DNA from: Desulfomonilia bacterium
GTDB lineage: Bacteria; Desulfobacterota; Desulfomonilia; UBA1062
Assembly (NCBI GenBank): GCA_036567785.1
Contig: DATCTV010000004.1
Span: 62,001 to 126,000 of the forward strand
DNA: 64,000 bases
Direction of reading: 5' to 3'
Both the position numbers and the translations under genes were made by a program. How positions within the stretch are numbered: position 1 is the stretch's first letter; each line of letters starts with the position of its first letter. Positions 50,398 through 59,302 of this stretch are shown here, one piece after another. The notes under the pieces are model-generated. The model was not told the DNA's origin. It saw nothing but the letters and a program-made list of their open reading frames with translations, and made no database searches.

Positions 50398-51723
50398 TCA
50401 TAATCCATATTCCTTTATCCTGTACTGAAGCGTTCTCAATGATATTCCAAGTCTGTCAGCCGCTTTTTTACGGTTGCCTCCGGTTTCCGAAAGGATTTTT
50501 ACAATCGTATCCTTTTCAACTGACTTGAGATATTTTTCCTGATGGCCGGAAGATACTTCGGCATCCAGTTTAAGATGCATTGCATCAATCTCATTTTCAG
50601 CAAGAATAACAGCACGTTCAATAACATTCTGGAGCTCCCTTATGTTCCCGGGCCAGTGATACGAAACCAGAAGATTCCTTGCCTCGTCAGTAAAGCGGGT
50701 CGTCTTCTTTCCGAATTCAGTGGAATATCTAGCAAGGAAATATTCGGCAAGAGGCAGTATCGCTTCTCCCCTTTCCGAAAGGGAAGGAAGCTTTATCGGA
50801 AAAACATTCAGCCTGTAAAACAGGTCTTGCCTGAAACGGCCTGCATCCGTTTCTTTTTTGAGGTCCCTGTTTGTAGAAGCGATAATCCTTACATCCACCG
50901 ATATGAGCCTGTGCCCGCCGACACGTTCAAAAGACCTTTCCTGAATCACCCTTAAGAGTTTCACCTGGACGGACGGCGATATTTCGCCGATTTCATCGAG
51001 GAACAGTGTCCCTGTATCCGCAAGTTCAAAGCGCCCTTTTCTTATATTCAATGCTCCTGTAAAGGCGCCTTTCTCATGGCCGAACAGTTCGCTTTCAAGC
51101 AGATTTTCGGACAATGCCGCGCAGTGAACGGCAATAAAAGGTTTTGATTTCCTTGGGCTCATCTGGTGGATGGCCTTGGCGATCATCTCCTTGCCTGTAC
51201 CCGATTGCCCTGTAATGAGGACTGTAGCTGTCGTAGAAGCCACCTCTGTTACAAGTTTTTTAATTTCAGACATATTGCTACCAAGAAAAATCTTGTCGAA
51301 CGGGGGGATGTTTCTGCCGATTTCCTCTGCAAGAATGCTTATCCTCTGTTCCGATTCCGCATCCTTTAATACCCTGCCTACGACATGTCTCAGTTCATCA
51401 GGGCTGGAAAAGGGCTTGGACAGATAATCAGATGCACCCAGTTTCATAGCCTCTACTGCATTGTTGATAGAGCCGTAGGCAGTGATGATTATCCACCTCA
51501 TGTCACTCCTCAGATTTCTGCCAGCCTTCATCAGGTCGATTCCGTTCATATCAGGCATTTTAAGGTCGGTTATTACAAGCTCATACGAATCGGATTTTAT
51601 CATTTCAAGTGCTTTGCTTCCGTTTTCGGCTTGATTGACGTCATAACCCTGTTCTTTAAGAACAAGACTGATAAATGACCTCATTGTCATGTCATCATCG
51701 ACTACGAGTATTGACTTAGCCAA
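50398..51723 (-). CDS. NtrC-type response regulator
   Basis: A 441-residue regulator. Receiver domain: ILVVDDDMTMRS, with phospho-acceptor Asp53 in ITDLKMPDMNG. AAA+ domain: ITGQSGTGKEMIAKAIH, LFGHEKGAFTGALN (GAFTGA), LFLDEIGEISPSVQVKLL. Fis-type helix-turn-helix at the end (NRKKAADRLGISLRTLQYRIKEYGL). It needs sigma-54, and a perfect sigma-54 promoter with candidate enhancers lies 10-135 bases downstream of its stop, ahead of the exported-protein operon, which is its most likely target. The kinase gene precedes it by one base. Confidence 0.92.
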   Translation of the reverse strand: MAKSILVVDDDMTMRSFISLVLKEQGYDVNQAENGSKALEMIKSDSYELVITDLKMPDMNGIDLMKAGRNLRSDMRWIIITAYGSINNAVEAMKLGASDYLSKPFSSPDELRHVVGRVLKDAESEQRISILAEEIGRNIPPFDKIFLGSNMSEIKKLVTEVASTTATVLITGQSGTGKEMIAKAIHQMSPRKSKPFIAVHCAALSENLLESELFGHEKGAFTGALNIRKGRFELADTGTLFLDEIGEISPSVQVKLLRVIQERSFERVGGHRLISVDVRIIASTNRDLKKETDAGRFRQDLFYRLNVFPIKLPSLSERGEAILPLAEYFLARYSTEFGKKTTRFTDEARNLLVSYHWPGNIRELQNVIERAVILAENEIDAMHLKLDAEVSSGHQEKYLKSVEKDTIVKILSETGGNRKKAADRLGISLRTLQYRIKEYGL

Positions 51724-51724
51724 A

Positions 51725-52975
51725 TCACTTCCCCTTTCCGCCGGGCATTTCCATAGCTAGAACTGCGCCTTTTGCACCGGACCTGTTTTTAAGAGATATC
51801 TTCCCTCCCATCCCACTGATCACCTTTTGAGCATAGGCAAGCCCCAAACCTGTTCCGTTCGTCTTTGTTGTAAAAAACGGAGTGAAAACCTTTGCAAGCC
51901 CTTCTTCCCCAAGGCCTTTACCATTGTCTTCAATCCTTATTTCAACTGTCTCGCCTTTCAGGCTTGCCGAGACCGATATTTCACCTTTATCCGGAATCGA
52001 TTCCATCGCATTTATCAGGCCGTTCAGTAATACCCTTCTTAGCTTTTCACCGTCGGCAGTTACATAAATATCGTTATCTATTATAACATTCTTGATCCCG
52101 GCGAATGATGAAAGCACCTCGTTGACACTGTCGGTTGCCAGCTCATAAAGATTTATTTTCTCTAACCTGTAGGTTTCATCTCTGGAAAAAAGCAGCATCT
52201 CATTTACCAGTGCGCCGATCCGGTCCGAACCTTCTATTATGAAACCCAGCGCCTGTTTCCTCTCATCCGAATCACTTGTCTTTTCATCGATCCACTGTGC
52301 ATATCCCTTAAGACCTCCGAGCGCATTTCTTATTTCATGAGCAAGAACAGAGCTCATCTGCCCTATCATGCCCAGTTCCCTCTGCCTCTGCATCTCTGAT
52401 TCCAGCCTGATATAGCGGGATGCCATCCTCTCGAACAATATGCCCGAAATCCACAAAAGCAGAATTACAACACCAGCCGTCCACCATATCCTTCCCGCAT
52501 TGGATATTATATTCTCGGTCTCGGCCGTGTTCATGACAAGGACAAGATAGCTGCTTTCATTTCCTGATGTCTTAAGTGGAAATACATATTCATAAGCCCC
52601 GATTCCGGTACCCAGAACGATCCTCCTGCCTGACGGTTTTTCATGATTTTGAGGAAGAACACCTTTCATGACTGAACCTTTCAAGCTCGGATTGGTATGA
52701 AAAAGAATTTTACCGCCGGAATCCGCAATAAATGCATATGCGACAACACGATCGGAAAGGATGTTACGGAACTCTTCACCGGGGGTCATATCCTTCATGA
52801 TAAGCGTGCTTTCCGCAGCAGTGGATATGGCAAGGGCGGAGTTTTCAAGGGATCGCCATGCCAGAACCCTGACTGTTCTCATATTGCCCGATGTTGTAAT
52901 GATTATGGCAGCCGTAAATACGCAGAGAAATGCAAAAAGCGCCGCTCTCATTATAATTGGTGTGTGCTTTTTCAT
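51725..52975 (-). CDS. Membrane sensor histidine kinase
   Basis: A 416-residue kinase with two membrane segments (AALFAFLCVFTAAIIITT and WWTAGVVILLLWISGIL) around a periplasmic domain of about 120 residues (SDRVVAYAFIADSGGKILFHTNP) of PAS-like kind. VLAHEIRNALGGLKGYAQWI carries the phosphorylated histidine; GEKLRRVLLNGLINAMESIP, IRIEDNGKGLGEEGL and GTGLGLAYAQKV are the N, G1 and G2 boxes. The layout resembles ZraS/HydH-type kinases that pair with NtrC-type regulators. It stands between its regulator and the symporter gene. Confidence 0.9.
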   Translation of the reverse strand: MKKHTPIIMRAALFAFLCVFTAAIIITTSGNMRTVRVLAWRSLENSALAISTAAESTLIMKDMTPGEEFRNILSDRVVAYAFIADSGGKILFHTNPSLKGSVMKGVLPQNHEKPSGRRIVLGTGIGAYEYVFPLKTSGNESSYLVLVMNTAETENIISNAGRIWWTAGVVILLLWISGILFERMASRYIRLESEMQRQRELGMIGQMSSVLAHEIRNALGGLKGYAQWIDEKTSDSDERKQALGFIIEGSDRIGALVNEMLLFSRDETYRLEKINLYELATDSVNEVLSSFAGIKNVIIDNDIYVTADGEKLRRVLLNGLINAMESIPDKGEISVSASLKGETVEIRIEDNGKGLGEEGLAKVFTPFFTTKTNGTGLGLAYAQKVISGMGGKISLKNRSGAKGAVLAMEMPGGKGK

Positions 52976-52986
52976 TCTCTAACGGT

Positions 52987-54372
52987 TTAATTGCTCTTTA
53001 TTTCCGCGGATTTATTTTTTTTCTTCTCCTGCAATAATCTCCTCACCTCTTCATGGCTTTCCTTTGTGATAGGCAGGAGCTTTACGAAAACACCGGATAT
53101 TATGAAAAATATCCCGGGACCGATGCCGATCATAATCCTTATGCAGTCAAGCGCGGCCTGAGGCTGGGGAAGCGTGCTGTTTTCCACATAGCCGAATATT
53201 CCCATCAGCATGGATGCAACCCATATCACAATACCGGTAAGGATAGTCAGCAGCGAGAATGTGACACCGTAAAAGGCCCCTTCCCTCCTGACGCCGTTTG
53301 AGAGTTCGTCAAATTCGATGACGTCGGGCATCATGGAAAACGGTATCACCTGGGTGGCCGAAATGCCTATGCCGGCAAGTCCGCACAGAATGCCTGCGGC
53401 AGCGATGTTCGACGGCGGCAGAAAAATGGCGCTCAACATCACAATGACCATGTAGGCCATTGCCATGAAAAATGCTGTTTTTTTACCCTTTTTCTCTCCG
53501 ATATATACCCAGAGAGGAGCGGCGAGAACCGCAGTGATCAGGGGCAGGCCCAGAAGAATGTAGGTCATGCTTTCGGGCATTTTCAGAACGTCCTTAAGAT
53601 AGAAGAGGAAAAGGCACTGTATGAGATTGAATCCAAGGAGGTTCATTATGAACATGGTAATGGCGATCCTCGATTCCCTGAGCTTCATGATGGAACCTAT
53701 AATACTGAACATGCCGCCGGTGATTTCCGCTTCAGATTTCACCCTTTCCTTTGTGAAGAAAAATGTTATCAGCAGAGATACAAGAAAAACCGCTCCACCG
53801 ATCACGCCCATGACTGGATAACTCTGTTTATAGAACTCGTGCCCCCTGTATATTTCGTCAACAATAAGGGCGACCCCTGCGGCGCCAACAAGATTACCCA
53901 CAAATGTGAGCCCCATCCTTATCCCCGATATGGTGGTTCGCTCGTCATAGTTCTGCGAAAGCTCCGGCATCAGCGAATTGTACGGCAGGGCAACGAAAGT
54001 ATAAATGGTGACATAAAGAACATATACGACGGAAAAATATATGATGTTGGACACATGGCCGCTGAACGGGACAACCCATAAAAGTACAAACAGGATCGAG
54101 GCCGGAATGCAGCCGAAGAGTATGAAAGGCCTTCTCCTGCCGAATCTTGTCTCAGTCTTGTCGGAGATCATCCCGACAATAAAGTTCAGTACGGCGTTAT
54201 AGATGTTGACTGCCAGAAAGATGCTGCCTGCAAGCCCGGCCGGCACTCCTGTTACGTTGATGACGAAATATAATAGATAAAAGCTTACAGCGGTGAATAC
54301 GACATTGATCCCGAAATCACCCATGCCGTATGCAAACTTTTCCCATAACGGAACAACAAATCCGGGTTTCAT
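52987..54372 (-). CDS. GPH-family sugar/cation symporter
   Basis: A 461-residue, twelve-helix carrier of the MelB/GPH family. WEKFAYGMGDFGINVVFTAVSFYLLYF, the Asp-containing NFIVGMISDKTETRFGRRRPFILFG loop and GIRMGLTFVGNLVGAAGVALI are family marks. It imports sugars or sugar derivatives with cations. It ends 11 bases before the kinase gene, so carrier, sensor and regulator may share a transcript. Substrate unknown; an inositol role is possible but not shown. Confidence 0.85.
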   Translation of the reverse strand: MKPGFVVPLWEKFAYGMGDFGINVVFTAVSFYLLYFVINVTGVPAGLAGSIFLAVNIYNAVLNFIVGMISDKTETRFGRRRPFILFGCIPASILFVLLWVVPFSGHVSNIIYFSVVYVLYVTIYTFVALPYNSLMPELSQNYDERTTISGIRMGLTFVGNLVGAAGVALIVDEIYRGHEFYKQSYPVMGVIGGAVFLVSLLITFFFTKERVKSEAEITGGMFSIIGSIMKLRESRIAITMFIMNLLGFNLIQCLFLFYLKDVLKMPESMTYILLGLPLITAVLAAPLWVYIGEKKGKKTAFFMAMAYMVIVMLSAIFLPPSNIAAAGILCGLAGIGISATQVIPFSMMPDVIEFDELSNGVRREGAFYGVTFSLLTILTGIVIWVASMLMGIFGYVENSTLPQPQAALDCIRIMIGIGPGIFFIISGVFVKLLPITKESHEEVRRLLQEKKKNKSAEIKSN

Positions 54373-54486
54373 GCATGCCCCCTTCTAAAAATCAAACAGA
54401 TCATATGTTAAGTATAGTATGCCAGAAATGTCATGAATTCAATTGCTCTGTTCCTCGTGAAAATCATGATTACCCTTTCATAAGTG

Positions 54487-54515
54487 TTGACCAGAGGCTA
54501 ATGCAAATGTATGAA
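54487..54515 (+). promoter_or_regulatory. Sigma-70-type promoter for the liv-like operon
   Basis: TTGACC, 17 bases, TATGAA: near-consensus boxes with optimal spacing, about 65 bases before the substrate-binding-protein ATG at 54579, which has GGGGAGG as ribosome site. No operator was seen. Confidence 0.55.
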
Positions 54516-54578
54516 TAACTGGCCTGATCAAAGGCATGAACAGATAAAATAATTTCAAAAAACTGGGGAGGTAGTATT

Positions 54579-55745
54579 ATGAAAGGTTTAAGATTTCTGA
54601 CAGCTTTTCTTTTATGCTCACTGATTGCGGTACCGGTAACTGCGGCAAATAACGAACCCATCAAGATAGGCGCGATCCTGGGAGTCACCGGACCTGCGGC
54701 CAACCTCGGAAAACCGGAGGCCAACACACTTGAAATGCTTACCGCCGACATCAACAAGAAAGGTGGCATAAACGGCCGCAAGATACAGCTCATAATCAAG
54801 GATTCGGCGGCAAGCCCAGAAAAGGCGATTTCTTTCGCAAAGCAGCTCATAGATGAAGACAAGGTCATTGCAATAATCGGTCCCTCAACCAGCGGTGAGT
54901 CAATGAAAATAAAAGGCATTGCAGATGACGGCAAAACCATACTGTTGTCCTGTGCAGCGGCTGAAGCGATTGTTGTTCCGGTAAAGAAATACATATTCAA
55001 GACGCCGCAGAACGACAGATTCGCAGCCATGAAGATTTTCTACCAGATGAACAAAATGGGAATAAAAGAGATAGCAGTCCTGTCAAGCAATACCGGATTC
55101 GGCAATGCCGGCAAGCAGCAGCTTGAAACCATAGCCCCTCAGTATGGAATCAATATTGTCGCAAACGAGGTCTATGACAAGGAAGCGACCGACCTGTCTG
55201 CAGTCATTACAAAAGTCAAGACAGCCGGGGCCCAGGCCATTGTCAACTGGTCGATTGAGCCTGCGCAGTCAATAGTGATAAAGAATGCAAGACAGGCGCT
55301 CGGGCCTGACTTCCCGATCTTTCAGAGCCACGGTTTCGGCAACATAAATTATGTCAAGGCTGCCGGGCCCGCTGCAGACGGAGTGATCTTTCCGGCAGGC
55401 AGGCTCCTGATTGCCGATATCCTCCCGAATACCAACAAGCAGAAACCCGTACTTTTAAAGTACAAGAAGAGCTATGAGGCCCTTTACAAGGAAGAAGCCA
55501 GCACATTCGGAGGCCATGCATACGATGCCTTTGCAATACTTGTCGAGGGGATCAAAAAGGCCGGAACAGACAATGAGAAGCTCCGCAACGAAATAGAAAA
55601 CATGAAAGGTCTTGTAGGAACGGCTGGCATTTTCAACTTCTCGCCTGCTGATCACAACGGCCTTAACATGGATTCCTTCGTAATGCTTACGGTAAAGAAC
55701 GGCAAATTCGTCCCTCTGCCGGATACCCCGGTAAAAAAGAAATAG
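54579..55745 (+). CDS. livJ: Branched-chain-amino-acid-type ABC substrate-binding protein
   Basis: A 388-residue periplasmic protein with a Sec signal (LRFLTAFLLCSLIAVPVTAA). IKIGAILGVTGPAANLGKPEANTLEML and GGINGRKIQLIIKDSAASPEKA are the LivJ-type type I fold; AIIGPSTSGESM and FGGHAYDAFAILVEGIKKA follow. Such proteins bind branched-chain amino acids, amides or aromatic acids. With a PaaK-like ligase at the other end of the operon, an aromatic acid is possible. First gene of a six-gene plus-strand operon. Confidence 0.88.
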   Translation: MKGLRFLTAFLLCSLIAVPVTAANNEPIKIGAILGVTGPAANLGKPEANTLEMLTADINKKGGINGRKIQLIIKDSAASPEKAISFAKQLIDEDKVIAIIGPSTSGESMKIKGIADDGKTILLSCAAAEAIVVPVKKYIFKTPQNDRFAAMKIFYQMNKMGIKEIAVLSSNTGFGNAGKQQLETIAPQYGINIVANEVYDKEATDLSAVITKVKTAGAQAIVNWSIEPAQSIVIKNARQALGPDFPIFQSHGFGNINYVKAAGPAADGVIFPAGRLLIADILPNTNKQKPVLLKYKKSYEALYKEEASTFGGHAYDAFAILVEGIKKAGTDNEKLRNEIENMKGLVGTAGIFNFSPADHNGLNMDSFVMLTVKNGKFVPLPDTPVKKK

Positions 55746-55801
55746 CATGAAATCCCGGGATGAGGCCTGTTGATGCCTCATCCCTTTACCTAATCAACGG
55801 C

Positions 55802-56692
55802 ATGGGTATAGAAACCTTTTTCCAGTATATAATAGCAGGGATTACCTACGGAACGATTTACGCAATCGTCGCCATCGGCTTTAACATCATCTACAACGCA
55901 ACGGGAATAATTAATTTCGCGCAGGGCGAATTTGTAATGCTGGGAGCAATGACGGCCGTTACGCTTAATGAATACATGCCCCTGCCTGCCGCAATAATCT
56001 GCGCAGTCATCATTACGATGGCTGTCGGCGCACTCATCGAAACCCTTTTCATACGCTGGCTCAAGAATCCCGCTGTTCTGAGACTTACGATAATAACGAT
56101 CGGCCTCTCTATTCTGATAAGGGAGACAGCCCTTCACATATGGGGGGCCGGCGTCAGGTCTCTGCCCTATTTTACAGGCACTGCCGTCACCACAATATCA
56201 ATCGGGGACGTGCTTGTCTCACCACAGATCCTGTGGGTAATTGGGGTCTCAGGGATAATGGTTCTGATTCTGAGCTTCTTTTTCAACTACACGCTTGCAG
56301 GCAAACAGATGAGGGCCTGCGCATCAAACAGCAATGCAGCAAGGCTTTGCGGAATCAATGCAAAAAACATGGTGAGCCTTTCCTTCATATTGAGCGCGGG
56401 CATCGGAGCACTTGCAGGATGCGTCGTGTGCCCGATTACCTATGTCCAGTATGACAGCGGCACCAGCCTGGCCATCAAGGGTTTCACGGTAGCGATTCTC
56501 GGAGGACTTGGAAACAGCACGTCTGCAATAGCCGCCGGCATGATTCTGGGCATTATGGAATCGTTTTCAATATGGATTATGCCCACGGCGTACAAGGACG
56601 TCATAGCCATCACCCTGCTCCTTCTGATTCTTTTCGTGAGGCCTTCAGGCCTGTTCGGAAACGCCGAGACCTCACGCCTGAAGGAGTTCTGA
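55802..56692 (+). CDS. livH: ABC transporter permease, LivH type
   Basis: A 296-residue membrane protein. MGIETFFQYIIAGITYGTIYAIVAIGFNIIYNATGIINFAQGEFVMLGAM is the LivH opening, with later GGLGNSTSAIAAGMILGIMESF. The ATG at 55802 matches the family start; the frame opens at 55760 but without a better site. Its stop overlaps the next start by one base. Confidence 0.88.
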   Translation: MGIETFFQYIIAGITYGTIYAIVAIGFNIIYNATGIINFAQGEFVMLGAMTAVTLNEYMPLPAAIICAVIITMAVGALIETLFIRWLKNPAVLRLTIITIGLSILIRETALHIWGAGVRSLPYFTGTAVTTISIGDVLVSPQILWVIGVSGIMVLILSFFFNYTLAGKQMRACASNSNAARLCGINAKNMVSLSFILSAGIGALAGCVVCPITYVQYDSGTSLAIKGFTVAILGGLGNSTSAIAAGMILGIMESFSIWIMPTAYKDVIAITLLLLILFVRPSGLFGNAETSRLKEF

Positions 56693-57774
56693 TGCTGAGA
56701 AACAAGAATTTTCAGATCGGCCTTCTGGCCTTCATAGTCATAGCCGTGCAGCTGATGATTACTTTCACTGGCAAAACGCCTTATCTGACCCAGCTTACCA
56801 TGACGGGCTATTATTCCATGGTTATTATAGGACTTACCCTTCTGATGGGATATACCGGCCAGATATCGCTTGGGCATGCGGGTTTCTTTGCAATAGGAGG
56901 CTACACTTCCGCCTTACTCACGACATTCAACATGCTGCCCTACAGATCGAAACCTTTGATCTCGCTGCTTGAAAATGTCGGGGTGCTCACGCTTCGTAAA
57001 GACCTCTATGAGATGGACATACTCACAGTGACTCCGTGGGCGGCCTGCATTGCCGCGGTCATTCTGAGCGTCCTTATCGCCTGGATAATAGGCCGGCCGG
57101 TGCTCAAACTCAAAGGACACTACCTTGCAATGGCAACGCTCGGCTTCGGAACGATAATATACAAGATCGTACTTGCAACCACCTTTCTGGGAGCAGCGGA
57201 CGGGCTTTCCGACATCCCGGGATTCAGCCTTTTCCCGGGTCTTGAGGTAAGCGGGAAGTCGTCCATACGCATAGAGAATTATTATATAGCATGGGGTCTT
57301 GTAATAGTTAGCATGATCCTGCTTACAAACCTTATCCATTCAAGGGTCGGCCGGGCGTTACGTTCAATACACGCGGCCGAGGATGCATCCAACGCCATGG
57401 GCGTAAACACCGCACAGTACAAGCTGAAAATATTCATACTCAGTGCTGCGCTCGCATCTCTCGGCGGCGTATTCCTCACTCATTTCAATGGGGGCATCGG
57501 ACCGTCTGAGGCTTCCATCATGAAGTCGGTCAGATATGTCGCGATTGTAGCCATCGGCGGCATGGCAAACCTGTGGGGTGCATTGTTCATGGGAGTGCTG
57601 CTTAATTTCCTGTCGCTGAGAGGTTATCTCGGCTCGTTTGACGACGCGGTTTTCGGGGCGATCCTTATCATTATAATGCTCTTCGCTCCAGATGGCCTTT
57701 TGAACAAAGACCTTTTCACCGGCATCTGGTTTAAGCTGAAACGTCTCGCATGGAAAAAGGTGAATACAGAATGA
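56692..57774 (+). CDS. livM: ABC transporter permease, LivM type
   Basis: A 360-residue membrane protein. AAGGAG stands six bases before the ATG at 56692, so the longer frame from 56572 is rejected. YYSMVIIGLTLLMGYTGQISLGHAGFFAIGGYTSA and GHYLAMATLGFGTIIYKIVLATTFLGAADGLSDIPG are LivM blocks, and NAMGVNTAQYKLKIFILSAALASLGG follows. It ends overlapping the ATPase start (ATGA). Confidence 0.88.
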   Translation: MLRNKNFQIGLLAFIVIAVQLMITFTGKTPYLTQLTMTGYYSMVIIGLTLLMGYTGQISLGHAGFFAIGGYTSALLTTFNMLPYRSKPLISLLENVGVLTLRKDLYEMDILTVTPWAACIAAVILSVLIAWIIGRPVLKLKGHYLAMATLGFGTIIYKIVLATTFLGAADGLSDIPGFSLFPGLEVSGKSSIRIENYYIAWGLVIVSMILLTNLIHSRVGRALRSIHAAEDASNAMGVNTAQYKLKIFILSAALASLGGVFLTHFNGGIGPSEASIMKSVRYVAIVAIGGMANLWGALFMGVLLNFLSLRGYLGSFDDAVFGAILIIIMLFAPDGLLNKDLFTGIWFKLKRLAWKKVNTE

Positions 57775-58541
57775 GCCTTCTCGAAGTAACCAACCTCAAT
57801 AAACGCTTCGGCGGCCTGCAGGCCGTGGATGATGTCAGTTTTTCCATCAGTAATGGTATGATCAAAGCCCTTATCGGCCCGAACGGTGCAGGCAAGACAA
57901 CGCTTTTCAACCTTCTTACCGGCATGATCCCGCCCGATTCCGGCAGAATTACGTTCAAAGGTCAAGAAATCCATCACGCTCAACCCTACATCGTGGCAGG
58001 TCTTGGAATAGCGCGCACATTCCAGCATATCAGGCTCTTTTCCGGAATGACTGCCATAGAAAACATCATGGTCGGCAGGCATACTCACAGCAGGTCGGGT
58101 TTTGTATCATCTATGCTGGGCCTTCCCTCTACGGGAAGAGAGGAAAAATCAATAAGAAAAAAATCCCTTGAGATAATGAATTTCCTCGGTATCGAGGAAC
58201 ATGCCGATACCAATGCAGCAAGTCTTGCATACGGCCAGCAGCGCATAGTCGAACTGGGCCGGGCGCTGGCATGCGAGCCTGAACTGCTTCTTCTGGATGA
58301 GCCCGCCGCAGGGCTCAACATGAGGGAAACCTCCGAAATGGCAAAGCTTATCATGAAGATCAGGGATACGGGCGTTACAGTTCTTATCGTAGAGCATGAC
58401 ATGAGTCTTGTAATGAACATCTCGGATGAGATACTGGTGCTCAGCTACGGCCGGAAAATCGCGGACGACATACCTCTGGCGATACAGAAGAATCCCGAAG
58501 TCATCAGGATATACCTGGGGGAGGACGATGCTCAGGCTTAG
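57771..58541 (+). CDS. livG: ABC transporter ATPase, LivG type
   Basis: A 256-residue ABC ATPase. ALIGPNGAGKTTLFNLLTGMIPPDSG is Walker A; GIARTFQHIRLF, NAASLAYGQQRIVELGRAL (signature) and PELLLLDEPAAGLN follow with EHDMSLVM. AAGGTG precedes the ATG at 57771, which overlaps the permease stop. Confidence 0.9.
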   Translation: MSLLEVTNLNKRFGGLQAVDDVSFSISNGMIKALIGPNGAGKTTLFNLLTGMIPPDSGRITFKGQEIHHAQPYIVAGLGIARTFQHIRLFSGMTAIENIMVGRHTHSRSGFVSSMLGLPSTGREEKSIRKKSLEIMNFLGIEEHADTNAASLAYGQQRIVELGRALACEPELLLLDEPAAGLNMRETSEMAKLIMKIRDTGVTVLIVEHDMSLVMNISDEILVLSYGRKIADDIPLAIQKNPEVIRIYLGEDDAQA

Positions 58542-59265
58542 GAACATGGAATCAGGCTATTCCGGGCTCAAAGTGCTGAGGCGCTTGTCCATTCACGTCT
58601 CAGAGGGGGAAATCGTAACCATAATAGGCGCCAACGGGGCCGGAAAAACGACCCTTTTGAAGACAATCGCAGGGCTTATAAAAGCCTCATCAGGCGAAAT
58701 CCTTTTTGAGAACTGCGATATCTCGAAGCTCCCGCCTGAAAAGGTCGTCATGATGGGATGCTCGCTCGTACCTGAAGGAAGGCAGGTATTCGCGCCCATG
58801 ACAGTCAGGGAAAACCTTCTGCTCGGGGCATACCCTCAGTACAGGAGAAAAAAAGGCAAAGAAGTCGATGATGATCTGAAGCGCATATACACACTCTTCC
58901 CAAGGCTTCTCGAACGCGAAAAGCAGCTTGCGGGTACTCTTTCTGGTGGAGAGCAGCAGATGCTGGCCATAGGAAGGGCCCTTATGGCAAGACCCAAGCT
59001 TATCATGATGGACGAGCCTTCCATGGGACTTGCCCCCCTGATAGTAAAGGATATTTTTTCGATAATACGACTGCTCAAAGACGAAGGCAACACGGTGCTT
59101 CTTGTCGAACAGAATGCAAAGATGGCCCTGTCCATAGCCGACAGGGGCTATGTGCTCGAAACCGGCAGGATAATGCTGGAAGAAAAGGCGCAGGAACTCC
59201 TGTCCAACAAAGATGTCCAGAGGGCGTACCTCGGCAGGGACCTGGATTCGGAAGTAAGGATATAA
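58528..59265 (+). CDS. livF: ABC transporter ATPase, LivF type
   Basis: A 245-residue ABC ATPase. TIIGANGAGKTTLLKTIAGLI, CSLVPEGRQVFAPMTVRENLLLGAY, LAGTLSGGEQQMLAIGRALM and KLIMMDEPSMGLAP are all LivF-type. GGGGGAGG stands just before the ATG at 58528, so the longer frame from 58426 is rejected; it overlaps livG by 14 bases. Confidence 0.9.
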   Translation: MLRLRNMESGYSGLKVLRRLSIHVSEGEIVTIIGANGAGKTTLLKTIAGLIKASSGEILFENCDISKLPPEKVVMMGCSLVPEGRQVFAPMTVRENLLLGAYPQYRRKKGKEVDDDLKRIYTLFPRLLEREKQLAGTLSGGEQQMLAIGRALMARPKLIMMDEPSMGLAPLIVKDIFSIIRLLKDEGNTVLLVEQNAKMALSIADRGYVLETGRIMLEEKAQELLSNKDVQRAYLGRDLDSEVRI

Positions 59266-59302
59266 GGTATGAACCCGCAAATATCATTACCGGGAGGCCG
59301 AT

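Noticed and set aside
56572-56691. N-terminal extension of LivM
   Set aside because: It overlaps the end of livH in another frame; AAGGAG and a family-typical start lie at 56692.
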